Shown here: piece after piece, positions 1 to 5,581 of the stretch
How positions within the stretch are numbered: position 1 is the stretch's first letter
Layout: every line of letters begins with the position of its first letter
From: Deltaproteobacteria bacterium
Lineage (GTDB): Bacteria; Desulfobacterota; SM23-61
DNA: 19,092 bases
Reading direction: 5' to 3'
NCBI GenBank assembly: GCA_026388915.1
Contig: JAPLIW010000278.1
Coordinates: 1-19,092, forward strand
Notes under the pieces: model-generated
What the model saw: only the letters and a program-made list of their open reading frames with translations
Database searches by the model: none
Told to the model about the DNA's origin: nothing
Position numbers and translations under genes: made by a program

Positions 1-131
1 GGATTGTAGGATTTTCCATCGATCTGCCTCTTTTTCTTCTTCCCCACCCCATACCGGGGCAGCGATGCAAAGAAACATCACCATCAGACCTGCTCCTGCC
101 AATCTCTTTTTCCTTCTTAACCGCCTCAAAA
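1..131. other. Left-edge intergenic sequence, nothing recognised
   Basis: I see no convincing gene, RNA or promoter here. A plus-strand open frame starting at 65 runs through this stretch and across the palindromic element at 132-268. It has no family resemblance and encodes the palindrome in its middle, so I do not treat it as a gene. Confidence 0.4.
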
Positions 132-268
132 TTGATGATCTCGTAAAAAGTCGAAATTCCATAAAATTCGTCATTCCGGCGAAAGCCGGAATCCAGTTAT
201 TTCTGGATGTCCTGGACCCCGGCTTTCGCCGGGGTGACGCTTTAAGAGACTTTTTACGAGACCATCAA
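132..268. repeat. Palindromic repeat element, copy 1 (MITE/REP-like)
   Basis: The core has two adjacent hairpin-forming palindromes, ATTCCGGCGAAAGCCGGAAT at 173-192 and CCCCGGCTTTCGCCGGGG near 217-234, which are also roughly reverse complements of each other. The core is bracketed by outer arms at 132-152 and 248-268 that are inverted repeats of each other with 20 of 21 positions matching. The outer arms include CTCGTAAAAAGTC and its complement. A second copy with the same core but different arms lies at 9029-9169. No transposase is present, so this is a non-autonomous element or a REP-like structure. Such cores are common in genomes of this type (general knowledge); the class name is not certain. 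Confidence 0.85.
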
Positions 269-540
269 AATTGGGCTGGAGCAATTCAAGTTCTGTACCA
301 GCTTCCCAAAATAAAAAATATCTATAGAAATCAACGAGTTTATTTGCAGGAGGGAGAATATGCTAGGAAGGGGAGATGGCTTTTTTGGGCAGGAAAGATT
401 TTCCAGATTGGGAGGATAATTAGTTTGTATTGTGAAAACTAGAAGTTACAAAATTTGATGTATTTTAAACAGGCTGGGCAAAATGAGTACAGAAGACAGG
501 CAATTTTTAAAGTCGGACATCATAAATCTTCTAACCCTCG
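269..540. other. Intergenic, possible 19-codon remnant
   Basis: No real gene is visible. The one notable item is a strong ribosome-binding site (GCAGGAGGGAGAAT) placed directly before an ATG at 360, which opens a frame of only 19 codons ending at 419. It could be the surviving start of a decayed gene or a small peptide. I cannot tell which, and no terminator is evident after the hydratase gene that ends at 541. Confidence 0.3.
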
Positions 541-1347
541 CTATTTCCTTTTTTTGAAAATCGGCGCCCGCTTCTCTACAAAAGCTTTTGAAGCTTCGCG
601 GTGGTCCTCGGAGAGGAAGGTCAGACTTTCCAAGGCCAGAGCGGTGTCTAAGATTAGATTCATTTGATCTTTGATCAGCTTGTTAACCGAATACTTGGTC
701 CATTTTATCGCCTGAATGGGACCATCGGCTAACCGCTTGGCGAATTTCCACGCCTCTTCGTATGCTTTTCCTTCCGCGACTACCCTGTTCACCAATCCAA
801 TTCTTTCCGCCTCACGAGCCGATATCAGGTCTCCCGTCATCAGATATTGCTTGGCTTTGGCCACGCCGCACAGCATACTCCAGATTACCGCGCTTCCATC
901 CCCGGCTGCCAGGCCTACCCGTACATGGGTATCGCCGATGCGGGCCCCCTCCGCAGCAAAGATCACATCACAAAGCAAAGCGAGACTAGCCCCCAGTCCC
1001 ACGGCGTCTCCATTCACGGCGGCAATGATGGGGGTCTCACATTCCAGCATGTTGCGCAGCAGGTGGCGGCTGTGGCGAGTGGGAGCGAACTCTTTTTTCT
1101 GGAATGGATCCCGCTGCTGTTCGTCCATATTCTTGACATCGCCCCCTGAACAGAAAGCCCGGCCGGCCCCGGTTATGACGATCGCATGAATACCTGAGTC
1201 GTCGTCCATTTCGAGAAAGAGTCGTTGTAGAGTTTGATGCATCCCATCGTCTATGGCGTTTAGCCTTTCAGGGCGGTTCAGGGTGATGGTGGCAACCGAT
1301 TCCTTCTGTTCAACGCTAACAAACTTGGAATAATTGTATTCCGGCAT
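541..1347 (-). CDS. Enoyl-CoA hydratase/isomerase family protein (crotonase fold)
   Basis: A 268-residue protein of usual crotonase length. It has the N-terminal TITLNRPERLNAI strand-turn, the first oxyanion-hole segment AFCSGGDV near residues 65-71, and the second around NGDAVGLGASLALLCD (112-127). It probably acts on a CoA thioester in beta-oxidation or acyl-CoA degradation in the cytoplasm. Where typical hydratases read FG-x-PE in the active site, this protein reads IGDTH (137-141). The Glu is therefore absent, while an Asp at about 150 sits where many isomerase-type members have PD. Substrate and even reaction (hydration, isomerisation or other) are therefore open. The ATG is preceded by GAGGGGAAATCTTT, a good ribosome-binding site. 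The gene stands alone, with nothing close on the same strand. Confidence 0.9.
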   Translation of the reverse strand: MPEYNYSKFVSVEQKESVATITLNRPERLNAIDDGMHQTLQRLFLEMDDDSGIHAIVITGAGRAFCSGGDVKNMDEQQRDPFQKKEFAPTRHSRHLLRNMLECETPIIAAVNGDAVGLGASLALLCDVIFAAEGARIGDTHVRVGLAAGDGSAVIWSMLCGVAKAKQYLMTGDLISAREAERIGLVNRVVAEGKAYEEAWKFAKRLADGPIQAIKWTKYSVNKLIKDQMNLILDTALALESLTFLSEDHREASKAFVEKRAPIFKKRK

Positions 1348-1471
1348 AAAGATTTCCCCTCATTCTTCTGTTCTCACCCTGCTGCGCGAGCGGACCGCTG
1401 GTTCCCGATGAAAACCGAAATTTTCCGGAATGTTAACACATTACCATGAATAATTCAAGCGATGAGGTTCC
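1348..1471. other. 5' flank of the hydratase gene
   Basis: This short region upstream of the minus-strand hydratase gene carries its ribosome-binding site at about 1357-1362. I see no clear -35/-10 pair. Small overlapping open frames extend from here into the hairpin-rich block, but none resembles a protein family. Confidence 0.3.
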
Positions 1472-1757
1472 CTTGCCCCCCTTCACTTTGGAGATGCCTT
1501 TTCTTGTGGCCCGGGGACAAGGCCGTAGTTGGAAGGCAGGATCGGCGGGTGGCGAAGATCCGATGAAAGATCGCTTCCCCTCCGCAGAGGGAGGCGGTAC
1601 GGGCAGGGCCATCTGCGCACCCCCGGGCCGATTCCGCCCGGACCGATGAAAGAATCCGTGCCTCATCATGCCGAGAACCACGGCCTTGCCCCCGGGCCGG
1701 GCAAGGCCTCCAAGCTATGAACATTGACCTGATTTCTGGAAAGTGAAGGGGGGCAAG
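1472..1757. repeat. Hairpin-rich block closed by an 18-bp perfect inverted repeat
   Basis: The ends 1472-1489 (CTTGCCCCCCTTCACTTT) and 1740-1757 are perfect reverse complements over 18 bp. Inside lie several GC-rich hairpins. One is a 10-bp stem GGCCTTGCCC/GGGCAAGGCC at 1682-1708; another is CCGGGC/GCCCGG around 1622-1640; a third is CTTGT/ACAAG around 1513-1531. The motif CCGATGAAAGA occurs twice. The block could be a structured RNA on either strand or a transposase-less element with terminal inverted repeats. I do not recognise it as RNase P RNA, tmRNA, 6S or SRP RNA. Open frames crossing it have no recognisable protein character. Confidence 0.6.
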
Positions 1758-2021
1758 ACGAAGTCCCAGGGTAGAACCCGGACTCGCAAACGATTCTCCG
1801 CCGGCGTGGCATAATCATCGGGCCATTACTTCCGGGCCGCAAGCTTGCTTTTTCGTAGGAAAGAGAATTGCAGAAGTGAAGCAGGATGACAAGGCGAATT
1901 TATCATTGACGAAAATTTCAAAAATTAGTAGCTTTAAAGCTCGCGAGAGGTTTCTCGCCTTCTTTCTTGTCCAAGAGGGAAGAACATCCGGAAAAATGAA
2001 TCGGCCCCAGGAGAAAATAGA
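1758..2021 (+). promoter_or_regulatory. Upstream region of the wHTH-ferredoxin gene with a candidate promoter
   Basis: A possible sigma-70 promoter is TTGACG (1907-1912) with a 16-bp spacer to TAGCTT (1929-1934). The -10 is poor. A hairpin GCGAGA-GGTT-TCTCGC (1943-1958) follows and would lie in the leader. A further hairpin at 1762-1784 contains GGGTAGAAC and is followed by GCAAACGA, a faint resemblance to the attenuator leaders elsewhere in the window. The gene's ATG at 2022 follows CCCAGGAGAAAATAGA, a usable ribosome-binding site. Confidence 0.4.
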
Positions 2022-3017
2022 ATGAACGGCTTAAGCCTTTATCAGGAGTTCTCCAAAATGCTGGGAGCTCCCGACTCCAAGATCCTTCCGCGGATCCTGC
2101 AAAAGATTGCCGATGAGAGGGAGATCCGAGTCCTCATGGCCGCTTTCCCGCCGGCCACGGTTTCCGAACTCGCGGGGAAGACGGAAATCGCTCGCGAGGT
2201 TATTCAGGTCATGGTGGAAGACCTGTTTCAAAAAGGCCTGATTTTTTTCTCCAAGAAAGAAGGCGAGCCCCGTTATTACCGGGTCAAAACGGTCCCCCAG
2301 TTCCACGACAGTTCGGTCCTCTGGAAGGGGGCCAGCGCAGAATTTCTTCGTCTCTGGAAGGAATACACGGACAAAGAATGGCCGGACTTCGGCAGGGTCA
2401 TCGAAGCGTTTCTGTCCAAGCCGGCGATCCGGGTCATCCCCGTGGGGGCCACGATTGAATCCAAAGCCAAAGTCCTGGCCATGGAGGACGTCCGGGAGAT
2501 TGTCCAGCAGGCCAGGAATCTGGCGGTCGCTCCCTGCACCTGTCGCGTCGTGGATGGAAAGTGCGGAAAACCCGTGGAAGTCTGCATCCAGGTCAACCGG
2601 GCCGCCGATTACGCCCTTCAACGGGGAACCGGCCGGGCCATTTCCAAGGAGGAGGCCATTCGGATCCTCCACACGGCGGAGAAAGAAGGCCTGGTCCACG
2701 TCGTCGACAACCGGCAGAAGGTCGATCACATCATCTGCAACTGCTGTCGGGATTGCTGCATCAACTGGCGGCTTCCCAACCGGCACAAGCTGGTCGCTCC
2801 CAGCCGGTTCCAGGCGGTGGTCAACACTGAAGAATGCATCGGCTGCCAGGGCTGCCTGGACCGGTGCATCTTCGATGCCATCCGCATGGAGGGGGATGAG
2901 CCCAAGGCGGAGATAACTCCCGAGAAGTGCGTCGGGTGCGGAGTCTGCACGATCACCTGCCCCACCGAGGCCATCACCATGAAGGAAGTGAGGCCGCCGG
3001 AGGTCATTCCCGCATAA
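2022..3017 (+). CDS. Winged-helix / double [4Fe-4S] ferredoxin fusion protein
   Basis: A 331-residue cytoplasmic protein in three parts. Residues 20-90 look like an ArsR/MarR-type winged helix: a helix-turn-helix around TVSELAGKTEI-REVIQVMV, then a basic wing with EPRYYRV. The middle part (about 95-265) carries Cys clusters APCTCR (172, 174), C181, C188 and CNCCRDCC (239-246), which could bind an additional metal or Fe-S centre. The C-terminus is a classical 2[4Fe-4S] ferredoxin: Cys 272, 275, 278, 282 and Cys 303, 306, 309, 313. Similar 4Fe-4S proteins with an N-terminal HTH-like region occur in anaerobes (general knowledge). A redox- or metal-responsive regulator, or an electron-transfer subunit with an unusual N-terminus, are both possible. 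It is the only long plus-strand gene in the window and appears monocistronic. Confidence 0.85.
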   Translation: MNGLSLYQEFSKMLGAPDSKILPRILQKIADEREIRVLMAAFPPATVSELAGKTEIAREVIQVMVEDLFQKGLIFFSKKEGEPRYYRVKTVPQFHDSSVLWKGASAEFLRLWKEYTDKEWPDFGRVIEAFLSKPAIRVIPVGATIESKAKVLAMEDVREIVQQARNLAVAPCTCRVVDGKCGKPVEVCIQVNRAADYALQRGTGRAISKEEAIRILHTAEKEGLVHVVDNRQKVDHIICNCCRDCCINWRLPNRHKLVAPSRFQAVVNTEECIGCQGCLDRCIFDAIRMEGDEPKAEITPEKCVGCGVCTITCPTEAITMKEVRPPEVIPA

Positions 3018-3034
3018 GGGAGGAGATGGCCGGA

Positions 3035-3050
3035 GCGACCGGCCGGTCGC
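3035..3050. terminator. Palindrome between convergent genes
   Basis: A perfect 16-bp palindrome, GCGACCGGCCGGTCGC, lies 18 bases after the stop of the plus-strand ferredoxin gene and about 60 bases past the minus-strand small gene. The position suits a bidirectional transcription end, but neither side has a T-tract, so termination is only a guess. Confidence 0.35.
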
Positions 3051-3110
3051 CCGTGGAGAGTCCGAAAGGAAGAAGGGAAGCGGTGGGGGAATAAGGATTT
3101 TCCCCTGGCC

Positions 3111-3326
3111 CTATGGGGCTCCGTCCGTAGGTTTTCCATCACTCTGCTGCTGGGTCACCAGGGTCAGCAAATCCACTAATCCCTTGAGATATACATCCTT
3201 GACCGGGCTGATCACTTGCTTGACCACATCGCTTGGCTCGACCCGAATGCCCATGAGACCCAGTTGCTTAAAGGTCACCAGGAACAATTCATCAAAAAGC
3301 TTGGCTGCTTCTTTTTGAAGTTCCAT
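3111..3326 (-). CDS. Small helical protein of unknown function (71 aa)
   Basis: The chosen start is the ATG at 3326, preceded by GGAGGGAT. A longer frame to 3389 runs into the leader terminator hairpin and is less likely. The product begins MELQKEAAKLFDELFLVTF and is predicted by eye to be mostly helical, with amphipathic segments (KLFDELFLVTFKQLG; DVYLKGLVDLLTLVTQQ) and a polar tail. I recognise no family. The gene is the last of the long minus-strand run and lies downstream of the histidine kinase that ends at 3514. It has its own attenuator-like leader at 3351-3443, which argues that it is a real, separately regulated gene despite its size. Confidence 0.65.
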   Translation of the reverse strand: MELQKEAAKLFDELFLVTFKQLGLMGIRVEPSDVVKQVISPVKDVYLKGLVDLLTLVTQQQSDGKPTDGAP

Positions 3327-3350
3327 ATCCCTCCATCTCCGGAGCCGAAA

Positions 3351-3443
3351 ATAACAAAAGGCATAACCGCCCCCCTTTTTAAGGCACAAGAGGACTGGTT
3401 ATGCCTTCGACTTGCAGACCCTTCGTTCTACCCGCCAAGGCAT
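3351..3443 (-). promoter_or_regulatory. Attenuator/riboswitch-like leader, copy B (upstream of the 71-aa gene)
   Basis: Read on the minus strand, ATGCCTT (3443-3437) can pair with AAGGCAT (3407-3401) to close a 43-nt domain. Its core contains CGGGTAGAAC and GGGTCTGCAAGTCG. The same AAGGCAT strand is also the start of an 11-bp perfect terminator stem (3397-3407 with 3358-3368) followed by TTTTGTTATTTT. The two pairings are mutually exclusive, so the first helix is an antiterminator. A third competing strand, GTGCCTT, lies in the terminator loop. Copies A (4591-4681) and C (18321-18397) share the architecture and the GCAAGwCGAAGGC end. The ligand or protein partner is unknown. Confidence 0.75.
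3358..3407 (-). terminator. Intrinsic terminator of leader B
   Basis: On the minus strand, AAGGCATAACC pairs perfectly over 11 bp with GGTTATGCCTT across a 28-nt loop, followed by the U-rich tract TTTTGTTATTTT. It sits 32 bases upstream of the start codon, so it lies within the leader rather than at a gene end. Confidence 0.8.
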
Positions 3444-3502
3444 TCCGAGATAACCTTCTCCCCGAAAACCCCCGTTTCCGAGGATCCCAGGTCCTAATCT
3501 AC

Positions 3503-3520
3503 AAAATGACCCGTCATTTT
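3503..3520 (-). other. AT-rich hairpin overlapping the kinase stop codon
   Basis: AAAATGA and TCATTTT form a 7-bp stem with a 4-nt loop, and the kinase TGA lies inside the stem. It is too AT-rich and lacks a following T-run, so a terminator function is doubtful. Confidence 0.3.
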
Positions 3521-4434
3521 CCAATGATATTCTTTGGGCTAGGATGGGGACCGGAATTTTCTGGAATCACGGGAAGCTTCACGGTCACCTTCGTTCCTCC
3601 GGCGTCTCCGCCGTCGATGGAGATTTCTCCCTGGTGATCCTGAATGAAGGACCGGCAAAGGAACAGGCCCAGTCCCACGCCGTCCTTTTGGGTCGAGAAG
3701 AAGGGTTCAAAAAGCCGATCTCGCTGAGAACTGGGAATCCCGGGGCCATTATCGATTATTTCAATCTGCACGCATTTTCCCGGGCCCAGGAACCGGGTCT
3801 GGATGGTAATCGTTCCCCCCGAGGCGACCGCCCGGAGGGCGTTCAGGAACAGGTTCACAAAAACCCGCTCCAGCTTTTCGGGATCCGCGAAGATGAATGG
3901 AAGGTCGGGAGAAAATCGCGTTTCCAGGTTTACCGGGACGGATTTCGCATCCAGGGAGGCGGAGTCCCAAGCCCGGAGGAGGAGTTCATGGATATCTGTC
4001 GATTGCCGGTTCAGCTCCGACTTGACGAAATCCAGAAACTGCCTTAAAAGGGAATTGGCCTTCTGGCTGCTTTCCTGGATCATCAGTAAGTTTTTCTGGA
4101 GCAAGCGGGGAAGTCTCTCGGCCTCCAAGCAATTCTGGGAGCAGGAGTGAATGACCGCCAGGGGGTTCCTGAGGTCATGGGCCAGACCGGCGACCATGGC
4201 TTTGCCCATCATTTCAATCCGCGGGCTCCTCAGGACCTGAGTTTCCAGCCTCTGTACCACCCGCATAGCCTCGTTCATGTACTCCGTCAGGAGCTCGCAC
4301 TTCTTTTTATAGGTCCGGAGCTCCTCTTCCAGCAGCCGCCGCCGGAGGACTTCTTCCTCCGGTGAGTTCTTCCCCTCCAGAGACCCAGACTGAGTTGACC
4401 GTTCTTTTCCCTCTAACCCGGCCTCTGTTTTCAA
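3514..4434 (-). CDS. Soluble sensor histidine kinase
   Basis: I place the start at a TTG at 4434, preceded by GGGGTGATTCC, giving 306 residues. The frame stays open to an ATG at 4677, but that part overlaps the leader RNA and terminator and looks non-coding. From the TTG, a coiled-coil region (about 28-70) leads to the H-box GLAHDLRNPL (His86), a HisKA dimerisation helix, then the HATPase: N-box LFLNALRAV (about 196-204), G1 box DNGPG (228-232) and G2 box GVGLGL (252-257). No membrane segment or input domain is present, so the signal probably comes through the coiled coil or a partner protein. It follows the response regulator ending at 4841, a plausible partner, but has its own attenuator-like leader. 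Confidence 0.8.
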   Translation of the reverse strand: MKTEAGLEGKERSTQSGSLEGKNSPEEEVLRRRLLEEELRTYKKKCELLTEYMNEAMRVVQRLETQVLRSPRIEMMGKAMVAGLAHDLRNPLAVIHSCSQNCLEAERLPRLLQKNLLMIQESSQKANSLLRQFLDFVKSELNRQSTDIHELLLRAWDSASLDAKSVPVNLETRFSPDLPFIFADPEKLERVFVNLFLNALRAVASGGTITIQTRFLGPGKCVQIEIIDNGPGIPSSQRDRLFEPFFSTQKDGVGLGLFLCRSFIQDHQGEISIDGGDAGGTKVTVKLPVIPENSGPHPSPKNIIGK

Positions 4435-4590
4435 GGAATCACCCCACTCCTCTTCGTTGCCGGAGCTTGCATCCTTTCCCGGTCTTACTGAGTATCTTCG
4501 AATACGCCAGAACCCTGCCTTCCCTGCGATGCATGGCCCTTGCGGCGACGGATCCCGGCGAAAGCCCCTTTGCTTCCGCCTTGGGCGACG

Positions 4591-4681
4591 GAAAATAAAA
4601 AAGGCACACTCTCCCTTCTCTTTCGGAAGGGGTTCGACTGTGCCTTCGTCTTGCAGACCCTCAGTTCCACCCGACAAGGCA
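4591..4681 (-). promoter_or_regulatory. Attenuator/riboswitch-like leader, copy A (upstream of the small kinase)
   Basis: On the minus strand, TGCCTT (4681-4676) can pair with AAGGCA (4646-4641) around a core containing TCGGGTGGAAC and GGGTCTGCAAGACG. The AAGGCA strand is also the 5' arm of a terminator, AAGGCACA/TGTGCCTT, followed by TTTTTTATTTT. Copies A and B match at nearly every position of the 39-nt core. A possible -10 (TAAAAT, 4692-4697) lies just upstream, with no good -35, so the transcript may start close to the element. The kinase start is about 155 bases downstream of the terminator. Confidence 0.75.
4601..4646 (-). terminator. Intrinsic terminator of leader A
   Basis: An outer 8-bp stem AAGGCACA/TGTGCCTT (4639-4646 with 4601-4608) encloses an inner CCCTT/AAGGG hairpin and is followed on the minus strand by TTTTTTATTTT. 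It stands between the possible promoter and the kinase start. Confidence 0.8.
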
Positions 4682-4697
4682 AAACAAAGTTATTTTA

Positions 4698-4840
4698 CCA
4701 CATTTGCTTAGATCTACATCGGAAAATCTTCTGTTTTTCTTTAATCATTTTCCCCCTTTTTCAACCCCATCCGTCCTCCCCTGAAACTCTTGAACGGGGA
4801 GCCTTTGTTCATGGGTATCCTGGCTGCAAGGAGGCGTCGT
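4698..4840. other. Spacer between response regulator and kinase leader
   Basis: AT-rich sequence following the response-regulator stop. No terminator and no gene are seen, so read-through from the upstream operon into leader A is possible. Confidence 0.3.
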
Positions 4841-5581
4841 TCAGGAAAGGGTCTTCAGCAGCCCTTCCAGTTTCTTCCGTAAATCCCCCAATTCTTTCGA
4901 TTTGAATGAGTTTTTGGTTCTTTCCAGAACTTCCACGGTTTCTTCCACCCCCTGCTTCAAAAAGGTCAGTCGGGGACACGTGAGCAGATGGCACACATCG
5001 TGGTTGCTACGGCCGGCGGAGAGGAATTGAGCCATATTTTTCACGTCCCAGAGAGAATCGATCAGGTTCTTAAAGGTTATGCTCAGGAAGCTGTCGATGG
5101 TGGTCCAGGACCCCGGAGGCCGCAGCTCGGGAGAGGTTCCCTCCATCTGCTTTAAATCCTCTTCCCAGTGCTGCAGGCGGTTTCGGATCTTGCGGACTAC
5201 TTTGAAAAACCGAAATTTTTGGACGGCCTCCTGGACCCCGGCCAAAAGGGTCGCCCATTCCACCGGCTTGGGAAGATAGGCTGCTACGGGCAGCTGAAAC
5301 GACTCCATGGCCGTTTTCAACGACGGGTACCCGGTCACTAGAATCACCGGCAGGCCTTCGGCGAGGCGGGGCATTTCACGAACCAGTTCCAGATTTCCGT
5401 TCCCGGGCATTTTGATGTCCGCGATCAGAAGGTCGTACTCTCCCTTCCCGAGCATCTCCGCTGCCCTATTCCCGTCCGGGACGATATCGCAATCGTAGCC
5501 CTCCCGGCGTAACAAATCCGCCGTGGAATAAAGAAAGGTCTCTTCATCGTCGGCAATCAATATCTTTCCCTTTTCAGCCAT
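4841..5581 (-). CDS. Response regulator with an unrecognised helical C-terminal domain
   Basis: The start at 5581 is supported by AGAAGGA eight bases upstream and by the 8-bp overlap (ATGGCTGA) with the preceding kinase gene, which implies translational coupling. The open frame continues to 5758 but that part is antisense-like sequence inside the kinase. Of 246 residues, 1-125 form a receiver domain: acidic pocket DDEE (11-14), phospho-acceptor Asp55 in IADIKMPG, Thr83 and Lys105 in PKP. Residues about 125-246 are helical and polar, with HDVCHLLTCPRLTFLKQ around 194-210. They match no DNA-binding output domain I know. It is probably phosphorylated by the overlapping PAS kinase, with a protein-protein or unknown output. 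Confidence 0.9.
   Translation of the reverse strand: MAEKGKILIADDEETFLYSTADLLRREGYDCDIVPDGNRAAEMLGKGEYDLLIADIKMPGNGNLELVREMPRLAEGLPVILVTGYPSLKTAMESFQLPVAAYLPKPVEWATLLAGVQEAVQKFRFFKVVRKIRNRLQHWEEDLKQMEGTSPELRPPGSWTTIDSFLSITFKNLIDSLWDVKNMAQFLSAGRSNHDVCHLLTCPRLTFLKQGVEETVEVLERTKNSFKSKELGDLRKKLEGLLKTLS

Noticed and set aside
65..442. A 125-codon plus-strand open frame
   Set aside because: It is translated straight through the palindromic element and has no protein-like character.
1446..1724. Short open frames on both strands in the hairpin-rich block
   Set aside because: They overlap each other, lack convincing start signals and family resemblance, and run through the terminal inverted repeats.
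4435..4677. Extended N-terminus of the small histidine kinase
   Set aside because: It would translate the leader terminator; the sequence is low in protein character and the TTG at 4434 has a better ribosome-binding site.
4641..4680. T-box leader, because of GGGTGGAAC
   Set aside because: There is no specifier stem or full T-box sequence, the domain is too short, and downstream genes are not amino-acid related in two of three cases.
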